From Craspedostauros australis (taxonomy: Eukaryota > Bacillariophyta > Bacillariophyceae > Mastogloiales > Achnanthaceae): DNA of 64,000 bases. The translations under genes and the position numbers were made by a program. The notes beneath the pieces were generated by a model, which was not told the DNA's origin, did no database searches, and saw only the letters and a list, made by a program, of their open reading frames with translations. Below are positions 54,181 through 64,000 of this stretch, piece after piece. Each line of letters starts with the position of its first letter. Position 1 is the first letter of the stretch. The stretch spans positions 310,001 to 374,000 of the forward strand of contig JAMXDE010000043.1 of the NCBI GenBank assembly GCA_026770025.1. Direction: 5' to 3'.

Positions 54181-55941
54181 ATGGTCCGAAACGAAATGAA
54201 AGGAAACGACGCAGATGCACGCACCAACGCATCACCGTCCACTCCGAACCCAACTCCAAATGCAACCCCACCGTTGGTGCCAGCCTCCGCGGCAACCGCC
54301 GGCGCCAACACGAAGACAAAGACGACCCTGGCTGCCACCGTCATTCCGCAATACGAATGCGTGGGATTGCAGCATGAGATGGTGACGCAGATCATTTGCG
54401 CCAACCTCAAGGCTTGCGCCATGCCAGACGATGAAGATGACGCAAGGGCTGGCGCCGAAAGGCGCGCGCCAATCGATATCATGGTGGCGCTGGATGTTTC
54501 CGGATCCATGTCCGGCGAACCGTTGGCCCTGTGCAAGCGCACCCTCGAGCTGCTCCTCGGCGTGCTGGAGCCGACGGACCGCTTTGGTTTGGTCACGTTC
54601 CACAACACCGCCATGGTTCAATGCGAACTCGGCAAGCTCGACCAGCGCCACAAGGAGAGCTGTTTGACGACCATCCGACACCTCGGGCCAAGTGGCATGA
54701 CCAACATTTCGCATGCCGTTCACATGGCGTGCGACGAACTGCGTCGCATCGATTCACCCAGCGATGTGCAGACCGTCCTTCTATTGACTGATGGACAGCC
54801 CAACAAGGGGATTTCGCTTCAGCCAGAGCTCATCGAGTTCACGAAGAGCTGCCTCAAGGGACAGGCTCCAACCAGCACGTCGGATTATATCCACATGGAC
54901 CAGAAGGTTGCTCCACGTCGCGGCGTCGGCTTCAATTTCAAGGGCGTCTTTCGCAGCCAACGCGCCACGCGCTCAACGCCGGAAGTGGTGCCATCAAAGC
55001 AGAAGGATGGGAAAAAGTACGCCAAGAAGCACGGCGACAAGCATGACATCGGACTCATCTGCTTCGGATACGGTGAAAGTCACAACGGAGAGTTGCTCCA
55101 GGAGATGGCGAATACCGTGCACGGCAGTTACTACTTCGTGAAGGATCTGAAGGACGTCGGAGCAGCCTTCGGCGATGCCATCGGCGGCATCCTCTCCACC
55201 GTGGCCAAGTCCACCACACTCAAGATCCAACTGTCGGCAGAGGCCAAAGAAGCGGGGGTCGACATCGTCAAAGTGCACTACAAGGAAGACGCCATGGAAT
55301 ACAACAGCGAGAACGGAAGCTACTTCGTAGACATGGGCGACTTCCTCGCCGAAGAGTCCCGCGACGTGCTCGTCGAGGTCATCATGGCGACCAAGCATCT
55401 CTCCGATGACGCCAAGCTCGGAGATGCCTCAAACTCTCGCGTGCCGCACCTGGTTGTGTCAGGAACGTACTACGACACCCTCGCCGAATGCAATTCTCCA
55501 ATCCTCCCCATCTTCTGCTACGTCGATCGACCAGCCAACAGCAGCGCCATTTCAATGCCACCATCGCCGCACGTCCACGTCCAATGGCTCCGCATCAAGT
55601 GCCTGGAAGCCATGAACGACATCCGGGCGAACCGATCGCACACCGAAGACACCCTCTCCGTGGCCCGGGCCAACCTGAACAAGCTGCTCGAAGAACTGGA
55701 CGACGGGTTAACCGGAGAAGCCGGTGCAGACGCCATCATTCGGCAGCTCAGGGATGACATATTGGACTTGATGACGCAGCTGAAGGATCCGCAAAGGTAC
55801 CGCCGGGGAGGCGCGATGTTTCTGTCAGGAAAGCTCCAAACGCATGGAATGCAGCGATGCATGGAGTCCAATGCGGCCACCAACAATGTGTACCGCAACA
55901 AGAAGAAGGCCGCGACGTCGATTTCCATGAATCTGGTTTAA
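54181..55941 (+). CDS. von Willebrand factor A-domain protein
   Basis: Single-exon protein of 586 residues. Residues 1-50 are a Pro/Thr/Ala-rich leader. The VWA domain starts near 97 with an intact metal-ion-dependent adhesion site: D105-x-S107-x-S109 (LDVSGSM), T174 (SGMTNIS) and D204 (LLLTDGQPN). A basic insertion (about 225-300, with KKYAKKHGDKHD) splits the domain before ICFGYGESHNGELL. A beta-rich segment and a C-terminal helical region (LNKLLEELDDGLTGEAG) follow, an arrangement seen in intracellular VWA proteins of protists and plants. No signal peptide or membrane helix, so cytosolic or nuclear. It presumably binds a partner through Mg2+; the partner is unknown. The ATG is in a CACCATGG context, supporting the start. 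Confidence 0.88.
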   Translation: MVRNEMKGNDADARTNASPSTPNPTPNATPPLVPASAATAGANTKTKTTLAATVIPQYECVGLQHEMVTQIICANLKACAMPDDEDDARAGAERRAPIDIMVALDVSGSMSGEPLALCKRTLELLLGVLEPTDRFGLVTFHNTAMVQCELGKLDQRHKESCLTTIRHLGPSGMTNISHAVHMACDELRRIDSPSDVQTVLLLTDGQPNKGISLQPELIEFTKSCLKGQAPTSTSDYIHMDQKVAPRRGVGFNFKGVFRSQRATRSTPEVVPSKQKDGKKYAKKHGDKHDIGLICFGYGESHNGELLQEMANTVHGSYYFVKDLKDVGAAFGDAIGGILSTVAKSTTLKIQLSAEAKEAGVDIVKVHYKEDAMEYNSENGSYFVDMGDFLAEESRDVLVEVIMATKHLSDDAKLGDASNSRVPHLVVSGTYYDTLAECNSPILPIFCYVDRPANSSAISMPPSPHVHVQWLRIKCLEAMNDIRANRSHTEDTLSVARANLNKLLEELDDGLTGEAGADAIIRQLRDDILDLMTQLKDPQRYRRGGAMFLSGKLQTHGMQRCMESNAATNNVYRNKKKAATSISMNLV

Positions 55942-57914
55942 ATTGTTGATGATAAAAATAAAAAATACACATAACTTTACGTATAATACAAGTGCGGCAG
56001 CGCACAACCGTTTGGAAAACAACGTTGCGCGCTATTTTGCAAAGTAGAATGTGTTGGTGCACTGGTGTCTTCTGGCCTGGTTGATCTGCTGAGAAGTGTC
56101 ATCGAAGGAACGATGAAGACGAAGACGCAGACAGACAGACAGCTACATAAACAGACATTAAACCAGGCATACACTTGAGATCAAACAGACAGACAGACAG
56201 ACACAGCCTGGTGTTGCATTCTAAAACTCCAGAATAATACAATGTTACCGCAAACCCATTCTTCTCGTCACAACGTGACGGAGCAGAGACGACTGTTGTG
56301 AATACGAAACCATCGTTCCGTCTAATCCCACCTTGGACCCTCGTTGTTGGGTCTTTCTTTCACGAGGCCAACTTGGGTGACGATTGTGTCGTCATGTGGA
56401 TGGTTTCAAGCTTTTCGTACACAACTGTACGAATACAGCTCGCACATCACGCGCCATTCTAAAAAAGGTGCGTTGCAACAAGAGTAGTAGAGACTAACTA
56501 TTCTGCTTCAATGGTTATGAACTTCAAGGTGGAGTTGTGCCAGTGTTCTCCTTGTGGTCATCGAACGGGAAAACATGACGACAACGACATTCCCCCGATG
56601 TCAATGACACCGACCGATGGATGCAAACGTGTGCGAAACTGATTTCACTTTCTGGATTGTGGAAGCCTGTGCTCTTGAGGTGACATCATCCTCGACGAAC
56701 CAAGGAACACGATTCTGAAGGCTGGAACCGATTCGTAAAATAGTGTGATGTCCTCCTCATCGTTCGGAGTGTCTCATGTCTTGTTGTTGCTACAAGTACC
56801 ATTGATCACGTAGGTCTACGGCAGAACAAGAGCAAGAACGAACCACTTCTCTTTTCCAAGATGACCTCTCGTGTGCCATCACCAGGTACTTGTCATTGGC
56901 GAAGTCACCAACTTACAACCATACTCATCTCTTCGGTTGAGATAGCGCCGTTGCCATGGCTTCTCGAATGAGATGAGAAACACGCTGGAGTCCTCCAGAA
57001 TGCTCGACGTAGCTCGATCCAGCTCGAGCAGAGTTGCATCGAGCTGGATCGACACACTCTGTTAAGACTTATGCGACTGTAGTCATGGCAATTGTACCTC
57101 CTCTGCTCAGAGTGTGCACAACCTGCCATACCCAACTGTATCCCAGCCACCGCGGGACCACAACTTCGCTCGACAAAGATGAAGATGGTGACAAGATCTG
57201 GAGACACAACGAGCGTGTTACCAACCTAACACCATACCCGAGTTCCTCACGTCAACACCCTCAGCAATAAGCGAGCTTGCATTGGAATCCTCTGCTCCAT
57301 ACGGAACTGTTCTACACACGAAGTCTAATCGCGACCATGAAGTTGTAGGGACCAGCAACGTGTACTTTGTTCTTCATCTTGGTTTACGTGCGTGGGCATA
57401 AACACTGCTCCAGTATTTCGACATTGGTGCGGCAGGAGAAGGCAGTACTTGTGGAAAGCGAAGATTGGGACGGGGCGTTTTGCGCGGAGTGTTTTGCACG
57501 CAGCATCAGACGAGAGCACAAACAATCAGGAAGGTTCTGTTGGATACTCTTGTTTGTGCTTCGCGAATTCGTATTGTGGACATGACACGAACAGGATGTG
57601 CCAAAATGCTCACGCACGAAGACGTCCCCCACAACCCTCGTTGATCGTATTCGTACCATAGAGTACACGACAGCGTCAACGAACAATCACATACGCCAAA
57701 TTTTCTGTACTTGTGTTCCACGTGCGAGGATGGTACAAGGGTGGATTTGGTCCCATACCAGTGCGCCCGCGCGAAGCTCCCCGTTTGGCATCGTTCCATC
57801 GACACACCCACACTCCTCTCCACCACATGACCATAAAATCAAATCATCACCAACTCAACACAACACAACACGTCCTAATAGCGCTCAATAGCAACAACAA
57901 AACATTCAGCAACC
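55942..57914. other. Intergenic, nearly 2 kb without a supported gene
   Basis: A (CAGA)n tract lies at about 56190-56203 and an inverted repeat TTCGTAC-ACAACT-GTACGAA at 56414-56433. ORFs are under 110 codons and featureless. The last 100 bases are A/C-rich leader-like sequence before 57915. Confidence 0.45.
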
Positions 57915-58331
57915 ATGTGTCTCAGCAAACCGCAACAAAGCCAAGCACAGCCAAACCAGGCGCAGCAACGGCAACATGCAACCTCGGCATCCGAGAATGG
58001 CAGCAGATCGAGCACATCGAGCGGTGGCCAACATCGCTCTGACATTCTGGCGTTGCATGAGACGATTCTTGCACGTGCCGCGCATGAAGCAGCCACCCAT
58101 GCTTCCACACTCCCATCGATGCCGCTGCCTACACCAGCCCAATCACCATTCATGGGGTACAATTCCATTCTGACTCCGTCGCACGGTGGCAAGCAAAGCT
58201 CGACGATGGATCGGAACGAACTTGTCAGTATCCTCGATGAAGCTCTTCGTCTCATCGACGACGATCTTGACTTCTTGGGAGATGATGATTTCGATCTCAT
58301 CGACAGTCACCCATCCCCCATGCAGCAGTGA
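57915..58331 (+). CDS. Small acidic-tailed protein, unrecognised
   Basis: 138 residues from an ATG preceded by an A/C-rich, leader-like stretch similar to those before other genes here. The first 45 residues are Gln/Ser-rich and disordered-looking. 44-90 contains an Ala-rich helix (ALHETILARAAHEAATHA) and Pro/Ser sequence. 98-125 is an amphipathic acidic segment (LVSILDEALRLIDDDLDFLGDDDFDLID), reminiscent of transcriptional activation or docking motifs. No family, no signal peptide. Composition and leader favour a real gene, but there is no homology evidence. Confidence 0.45.
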   Translation: MCLSKPQQSQAQPNQAQQRQHATSASENGSRSSTSSGGQHRSDILALHETILARAAHEAATHASTLPSMPLPTPAQSPFMGYNSILTPSHGGKQSSTMDRNELVSILDEALRLIDDDLDFLGDDDFDLIDSHPSPMQQ

Positions 58332-59192
58332 GCCACAGGCCATCGTCATGGCTATCAATCCGCCGATCGTCCTTCACGTCATGAACCCAATCGAGCACTT
58401 GCACAATCGGTGCTGTATGTACTATTCTACCATTTACCATACCCAAATAACTGAAATAGACCAATATGTAATAGATCAAACAAAACAATATCCTTCGTGC
58501 CAAAAGTGATTGCAGTATACTCTATCGTACTTTTGCATTGACGCACGGCCGCGATGCTGTTCGTCGTCGACAAAAGATGCATGCACAGGAGGAGAATACA
58601 CTGGCCGAATGCAGGTCGAAAGGTCGCGTCAAGTAGAATCGTGTCCGGACTGCTGGCTGGCAACAACATGTTCTTGATCGTCTGGTTGTTGTGCAGCACC
58701 TCACGTTCGAAAGGCAAGGAGGCATCCCAAGTTCCCTCGAGAGAAGAGCGATGTCACGCTGCGGTACCATGCCAATCTCTTCCTAACGTACAAGTAGACA
58801 GACAGAAAGCGAGAGAGAGAGAGCGAAAGCCACCCGGCTGGCCTAAACCGAAGAACGATGGAATGAAGGAAGGGGTTCCGGAGTTGACTGGGCGAAGAAG
58901 GAGACGTCTGCTGTGCCATTGTTCAACTTGACGTTCAAAGAAACAGTGGCGGGCATCTCTCTCTCTCTCTAGAGAATACCATAGTACGACCAACACACAA
59001 ACTGGTAGATCGAATAGTTCTTGTTCGTTGGCCACCTTCTCTTCGATACGGAGTGTAGTGGCACGCCTCTATTGATGGAGAACAGAGCCTGGGCCCAGAT
59101 GATGGAAGCTGTAAGGTTGTTGAAACAGGTCTCAATCCTGTTGCTCATGTAGACCGGGTGGGGCTACAATTGGTTCACTAAGTTAGTTGTTC
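58332..59192. other. Intergenic up to the copia LTR
   Basis: No gene. Short GA tract at 58808-58824 and CT tract at 58957-58970. Ends at the inferred edge of the LTR. Confidence 0.45.
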
Positions 59193-59780
59193 TGTTATCC
59201 CGGGTTTGTAGGTTGGTGATTCCTCTTTCTCTGCGATTTATGAGCTCGACTTGTCTGTCAAAAGTCAACTCATGTCAATCTCCAGTTGCCCTGCAAACTC
59301 GTGTAGTTCTGACTCCTATTGAGTCAGATCATTTCCTAATTCCTAACGATCCACCGCGATGTGAATCCTCGACCTGCGCCAGTTTCCCGCAGTTCGTCGT
59401 GTTGTTGTCTTATTTGGTCTTGGTTGTGTCAGACAGAGATTCAGGAACTCGATTGCGTCAGTCTCTAATCCTGACGTCTTACCTAAGTGGTTCCTCTCAT
59501 CCATATATATCTGGTCTTGCTCCTCTGCTGACGTTCATGCTCTGCTCCTCACGTTCCCGCTGACGTTAGATTCCTCTCGATCGGTAGATTATTTGTTTCT
59601 GAAGATTCCGAGATTCTTTCGTCATATTCGAGGATTCTGCTGTAAATTTCCGTTTTCGGGTTTGGAACATTTGATCGTGAGAAGGAGTTCTGGACAAACA
59701 AATATGTGTGAGCAGTCATTTGCGCAACTGTGACCCCTACCGGGTCATACACGAATCTGAATATTCGTCATGTTCCAACA
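59193..59780 (-). repeat. 3' long terminal repeat of a Ty1/copia element
   Basis: Read on the minus strand, a purine-rich tract (AACAGGGAGAG) follows the polyprotein stop. It abuts TGTTGGAACATG at 59780, the classic TG start of a copia LTR. A matching end, GGGATAACA, occurs at 59193, giving TGTT..AACA termini and a length of 588 bases. A TATATATGG promoter-like box lies near 59505. The partner 5' LTR is outside the window, so limits are inferred. The 5 bases flanking the outer edge (TGTTC at 59188-59192) are the candidate target duplication. Confidence 0.7.
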
Positions 59781-59832
59781 CTCTCCCTGTTTGTGCAGAA
59801 CCTCTCCTTTCATCTCAAAATGACGTCGATTG

Positions 59833-62800
59833 TCACGTCAACCCTCCTTGTCTGATGGATGGCACCAGTCTCTCATGAATGCTCTCCTTCACATTCTTGG
59901 TCATGGGATCCGCGAAGTTCATCTCGGATGGTGTGAACTTCATGGTCATCTCTCCTCCCTGTACCATCTCCTTGATGAAGTGATATGCCACATCGATGTG
60001 CTTGGTGCGTAGTCCAACCTGCTGGTTCTTGGTCAAGAAGATTGCTCCAGTGTTGTCGCCATGTAGAGTGATCTTCGTGTTGGTTCCGGTCATCTCATCC
60101 AGCAGCATCTTGGCGAACTTGCATTCGGTTGCGCAGTTTGCCATCGACACGTACTCCGCCTCTGTGCTCGAGAGTGTCACCGATCGCTGTGTCTTGGACT
60201 GCCAGCTCACAAGACACCCTCCGACCGTCACGATGTTGCCTGAGACGCTGCGACGATGATCCTTGTTCGTTGCGTAATCCGAATCGCACCATGCTTCGAT
60301 CTCCAGCCTGCGCGGCTTCCTGAGCTTGATGGCATAGCTGTCCTCCTTCGCAATCTCAGCCTTGATGTATCCGATCAGTCTCGCCATCGCCTTCCAGTGT
60401 TCCTTGGTTGGATGCTCCAGATGTGATGCAAGTTCTCTGACAGCGTTGGCACACTCTGGTCCCACTTTCTTCATCATCCAGAGGAGCTTGCCAACAATGG
60501 ATCGGTATCCAGCGCGATTGTCCACTTCATCATCTTCGGCTGCCTTCACCAGGGTAGTTGATGGGTATCCTGGGGTCTCAAAGAGTCTGATGTTCGATCC
60601 GTAGTGCTGTTCGAATTCCTTGATCATCTGCTCCACGAAGTCGTCCATGCTGACCACCAGGCACTTGCCATCTGCATCAGTCATCCTCTTGTACCATACT
60701 CCCAGATGTTTGGTGAGCTCTCCAAGGTCCGTGATGTTGAACTTGCGTGCGATCTCTTCCTTGATCCATTCGACTGTGACTGGGTCTCCTCCGATAGCAG
60801 CATCGTCGACATACACGATCACCAGTGCTGTGACTTGCCCGCTCGACTTGTACACGAACAAGCATGGATCTGCCAGACTCTTGGTGAATCCAATGTCCAC
60901 CAGTGCTGCTGTGAAAGTCTTCATCCATGCTCTGGGTGCTTGAACCGTTCCATACACCGCCTTCAGCAGTTTTGCAACATGCTTGTGACGATATTCTGGA
61001 TCTGCCCTTCCGTCAAAGTCTCCGTCCACGAATCCTTCTGGGATCTCGATGTACACCTCTTCTTCAATCTCTGCGTTCAGGAATGCTGCCTCCACATCCA
61101 GGGCTTCGATCACCCATCCAGTGTTGGCCAGGCACACCGCCAGCATTGTTCGAATTGTGGTATCACTTGCGACCGGGGAGAATGACTCTGTGAAGTCCAC
61201 TCCAGGGATCTGTTCGTATCCCTTCACCACCAGCCTCGCTTTGTACCGTGTTGACCCATCCTGTTCGGACTTCTTCACGAATATCCAGCGAGACTTGAGT
61301 GCAGTGCGTCCTCGTCCCATGCCGCCTCGATCAATGACTTGGAGACAGTCGCGCTTCTGGAAGTTGTGAACCTCCTTTTCAGCTGCTCCCTTCCACTTGT
61401 CACCATCTGGCCTGCTCAGAGCGTCCTTGAGCGTCTTCGGCAGCCCTGGATCAGAAGTAAGGGAAGCGTTGAAAACCATCAACACTCTCCCGGATCTGGT
61501 GTTTGGCCTTCCATCATTCCGGCCTTGCACCTCGTAGGATCTCCAGGTCTGTAGTTTCGCTCGCTCTCTCTCCATCTTGGATGACCCTCTCCCAGCTTGC
61601 GGAACTGCCAGACGAGTTGGATGTCTCTCACGTTGGTTCGCAGGTGTCACATGCCGTTCATTCGCCTGATGCACATCCACCATCTCGAAGTCATCCATGC
61701 CCTCATTTCCATCCGAATCAGAGACAAGCCCAGGATCCACAACGATTCCGTTGATATCGTCCCGGACATGGTCGGTTGGGTCCGCCATCACACCGCTCTC
61801 ATCGTCCAAAATGACATGAGGAAGTTCATCGATGCTGACCATCTTGGGAATCTTGGTGGTTGCCGCTCTCTCCCCAGTGGACGGAGTCATCATCAGTGGA
61901 ACATCCGCATTGACCACAGCCTTCTCATCTGGGACTGCGGCTGCGGTTGCTGCTGGTGTTGGATTGGATGCAGGCTCAGGTTGTGCAATGATCTCCACAC
62001 CATCCACGACCCCTGCTCCATGCCACTCCATCCAGTTCAGGTCTCTGGACATCACCACCTTGTTGGTATCGACCTTCAGCATCCGATAGGTATCGCCTGC
62101 ATGGTTGTCAGCATAGCCCAGCATCACCGTTTTGAATGCTTTCGGTGTAAGCTTCGGCTTCTTGGCGCGATCCGTTACGTATCCGACGCGTCCCCATTCC
62201 ATCAGATGCGGATAGAGCTTGGGATTCTGGCCGTAGAAGGTTTCATCTGGACTCTTGTCGTTGCCTGTCGTGACTGTCAGGTTATGGAGCCGGGTTGCCG
62301 TGTGGATTGCCTCCGCCCAAAGCCGTCCTTGTGCCTCATCAGTGAGATCAGCATCCAACATGAGCGCCAGTGCCGAATCTCGAATCGTCACGAATCCTCT
62401 CTCAACAACACCATTCATCATTGGTGTGTTGGGGGCGGTGTACTCCAGTTGGATTCCATGCTCGTCACAGACCTTCTCCAGCTTCCCTTGGTTCTCACCA
62501 GCATTGTCACACCGAATGGCCTCCACCTTCAGGTCTGCACCTTTGAGTTTGGTGAGTAGAGTCTCCACCTGTCCTGCAAGCTGGCTCTTGTTTGTCAGGA
62601 AGTAACTCCACTTCTTCTTGGAAACCTCATCCACAATCAACAGCCAGTAGTTGCTTCCTTTGGCCGTCTTCTTGTATGGACCAGAGATGTCCAGGTATAG
62701 GCGTTGAGCGATGTGGGTAGCTTTCTCAAATGCCTTCTTCCTCACTCCCTTCGCCTTTGCTTTTGCCTTTGCACATGCCTCACATGCTCTCCAAGTCCCA

Positions 62801-64000
62801 GTGAGTGACCAGCCTGCCTTTGCTGCTGTCAGCTTGGTGTAGCGCTCGTTTGGATGCCCCAGGATGCGATGAGCTCGATTGACATCCATGGTGCTCTTCC
62901 TCTCCACAGTTCCCGTGGCCATGATGGATTCCGTTGGCTTCCCCTTTGACTTGCATTTGAGGAAGTACAGGTTGCCGTCTCCATTGTCATCTTCATGTTG
63001 GAACTTCAGACTGATGTTGGCGCTTGGATGTTTCAAAGTGATATCATCCTTGCCTCCACTGAGCGTGCATCCCTTCTCCAGGAATTGGGGAATACTGATG
63101 ATGTTGTGTGCAAATCCTGGGACCACGAAGACTGACTTCAAGATGAACTCGGTACCGTCCAGGCACTCTCCATGAAATTCCCCCACATGGGTTGGTGTCA
63201 CCATGTTGCGGTCTCCCACCTGCACCTGTCTGTCATCGGTGACCGCCACCAGATCTGTGATCCCTTCGGTTGACCAGGTCACATGGCATGTAGCTCCGGT
63301 GTCAGCCAGCCACTTGTTCTTGTCTCCAGCCTGCCTGCCATCTGTCCCAGTTACATGAGATATCGCTGCCATACCAACAAACATTCCAGAGTGGGTGTTC
63401 CCAGATCCTCCTGCTTGTCCGCCCTGTCCGTTCTTCTCCGGACAGTCCTTGGCCTTGTGCCCTTGCTTCTTGCATCTGTAGCACTTGATTTGTTGGAGGT
63501 AGTCATTGTTGTTGGTTGGTGGCTTGGTGCACTCTGCTGCCTTGTGTCCGTATTCTCCACACTTGCGACACGTGCCCTTGAACCCGCTCTGATACCCCTT
63601 CGTCATGGTGTTGAAGGCCTTGTTGGTTGAAGTCGACGCAGTGCTCCCATCCTCACTCGTCCTCACCTTCCTCTTCCAGAATCGGATCAGGGACTTCTTC
63701 AGCGACTCCCACTTGAGGTCTCCATCATTCAGCTCTCTATCCAGTGTAGTCTTCACCTCGCTGTAGATCTCCTCCGGTAGGTTCACCATCACATGCGCAA
63801 TGCAGTCGTCATCCGTCTTCTCCACGCCGAAATCCTTCAGCTCCTTCACAATCTTGTTGATTCTCATCATCCACTGGCTTGGATCCTCTTCCGGAGTCTG
63901 CAGTGTACACATGGTGAACTCGTTGAGCTTCGTCACCTTGTCTGCCTTGTCCCGCGGTGCATACCTGTCCTGAAGTGCCTTCAACGCTGCCACAGCATCA
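59833..64000 (-). CDS. Copia gag-pol polyprotein, partial at its N-terminus
   Basis: At least 1,386 codons, still open at the right edge with no ATG there. Counting from the GTG codon at 63993: UBN2-type gag (1-110), two CCHC zinc knuckles (C142-C155 and C171-C184), protease WLADTGA (Asp231), the integrase HHCC finger (H375, H380, C404, C407), and integrase catalytic D435 (YLDI), D496 (RCDNAGE) and E531 (GVVERG). A Pro/Ser linker follows, then reverse transcriptase from RWIFVKK (VKGYEQIPGVDFTESFSPV, YVDDAAIGG). RNase H shows AWCDSDYA, STEAEYVSM and HGDNTGAI..RTKHIDVAYHF. All catalytic residues I would look for are present. The missing part should be a short gag start plus the primer-binding site and 5' LTR. 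Confidence 0.95.
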   Translation of the reverse strand, partial: DAVAALKALQDRYAPRDKADKVTKLNEFTMCTLQTPEEDPSQWMMRINKIVKELKDFGVEKTDDDCIAHVMVNLPEEIYSEVKTTLDRELNDGDLKWESLKKSLIRFWKRKVRTSEDGSTASTSTNKAFNTMTKGYQSGFKGTCRKCGEYGHKAAECTKPPTNNNDYLQQIKCYRCKKQGHKAKDCPEKNGQGGQAGGSGNTHSGMFVGMAAISHVTGTDGRQAGDKNKWLADTGATCHVTWSTEGITDLVAVTDDRQVQVGDRNMVTPTHVGEFHGECLDGTEFILKSVFVVPGFAHNIISIPQFLEKGCTLSGGKDDITLKHPSANISLKFQHEDDNGDGNLYFLKCKSKGKPTESIMATGTVERKSTMDVNRAHRILGHPNERYTKLTAAKAGWSLTGTWRACEACAKAKAKAKGVRKKAFEKATHIAQRLYLDISGPYKKTAKGSNYWLLIVDEVSKKKWSYFLTNKSQLAGQVETLLTKLKGADLKVEAIRCDNAGENQGKLEKVCDEHGIQLEYTAPNTPMMNGVVERGFVTIRDSALALMLDADLTDEAQGRLWAEAIHTATRLHNLTVTTGNDKSPDETFYGQNPKLYPHLMEWGRVGYVTDRAKKPKLTPKAFKTVMLGYADNHAGDTYRMLKVDTNKVVMSRDLNWMEWHGAGVVDGVEIIAQPEPASNPTPAATAAAVPDEKAVVNADVPLMMTPSTGERAATTKIPKMVSIDELPHVILDDESGVMADPTDHVRDDINGIVVDPGLVSDSDGNEGMDDFEMVDVHQANERHVTPANQRERHPTRLAVPQAGRGSSKMERERAKLQTWRSYEVQGRNDGRPNTRSGRVLMVFNASLTSDPGLPKTLKDALSRPDGDKWKGAAEKEVHNFQKRDCLQVIDRGGMGRGRTALKSRWIFVKKSEQDGSTRYKARLVVKGYEQIPGVDFTESFSPVASDTTIRTMLAVCLANTGWVIEALDVEAAFLNAEIEEEVYIEIPEGFVDGDFDGRADPEYRHKHVAKLLKAVYGTVQAPRAWMKTFTAALVDIGFTKSLADPCLFVYKSSGQVTALVIVYVDDAAIGGDPVTVEWIKEEIARKFNITDLGELTKHLGVWYKRMTDADGKCLVVSMDDFVEQMIKEFEQHYGSNIRLFETPGYPSTTLVKAAEDDEVDNRAGYRSIVGKLLWMMKKVGPECANAVRELASHLEHPTKEHWKAMARLIGYIKAEIAKEDSYAIKLRKPRRLEIEAWCDSDYATNKDHRRSVSGNIVTVGGCLVSWQSKTQRSVTLSSTEAEYVSMANCATECKFAKMLLDEMTGTNTKITLHGDNTGAIFLTKNQQVGLRTKHIDVAYHFIKEMVQGGEMTMKFTPSEMNFADPMTKNVKESIHERLVPSIRQGGLT

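Larger units (their letters stand above)
59193..64000 (-). mobile_element. Ty1/copia LTR retrotransposon, 5' end outside the window
   Basis: Comprises the 3' LTR, purine tract and an uninterrupted gag-pol frame in the copia order (protease, integrase, reverse transcriptase, RNase H). The frame lacks visible stops over nearly 1,390 codons, so the insertion is young or under selection. Relationship to the CoDi copia elements of diatoms is inferred from general resemblance, not from comparison. Confidence 0.93.

Overview
The window is nuclear DNA from a photosynthetic eukaryote, most likely a diatom. Genes are compact, with few short GT-AG introns. One protein (44156-46489) carries a DUF6824-type domain with the diatom-typical start DVIFGRGK..HPGN. 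There is a Ty1/copia retrotransposon of the kind abundant in diatoms, and a chloroplast-type site-2 protease. The lineage is inferred from these families; no rRNA or tRNA gene was seen.

Layout. 1-4.2 kb: no confident gene, but an 18-bp perfect inverted repeat flanked by TA brackets about 3.2 kb. 4.4-7.6 kb: an intact DDE-like transposase ORF. 10.6-13.6 kb: an AlkB-type dioxygenase facing a two-exon sulfotransferase. 15.4-17.1 kb: a secreted alpha-carbonic-anhydrase-like protein that has lost its zinc ligands. 18.0-18.4 kb: a two-exon gene for an 84-residue secreted protein. 19.4-34 kb: five co-oriented minus-strand genes, with two secreted heme peroxidases flanking three tandem copies of a four-exon membrane protein (signal peptide, ectodomain, one membrane helix, cytoplasmic EF-hand). 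36.4-46.5 kb: a plastid EGY/S2P-like protease, a carbohydrate-sulfotransferase-like protein, a three-exon HPRT and the DUF6824 protein. 48.0-52.6 kb: a decayed retroelement with gag-like and RNase H parts but no recognisable reverse transcriptase. 54.2-55.9 kb: a von Willebrand A protein. 57.9-58.3 kb: a possible small acidic protein. 59.2-64 kb: the 3' LTR and most of the polyprotein of a copia element that runs off the right edge.

How the genes may work together. Much of 11.6-42 kb encodes the secretory pathway or cell surface: two Golgi-type sulfotransferases, a secreted carbonic-anhydrase relative, a small secreted protein, two peroxidases (one with a mucin-like stalk and a GPI-like tail) and three receptor-like EF-hand proteins. 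The peroxidase - EF-hand x3 - peroxidase block is the most interesting part. Its ectodomains have diverged while introns 2-3, the membrane/EF-hand exons and the 3' flank are nearly identical, the signature of gene conversion. I infer, but cannot show, that extracellular oxidant chemistry and calcium signalling are linked here.

Splice sites were placed by eye from paralogue comparison, consensus sites and frame continuity. Gene ends are coding ends; UTRs and promoters were not resolved.
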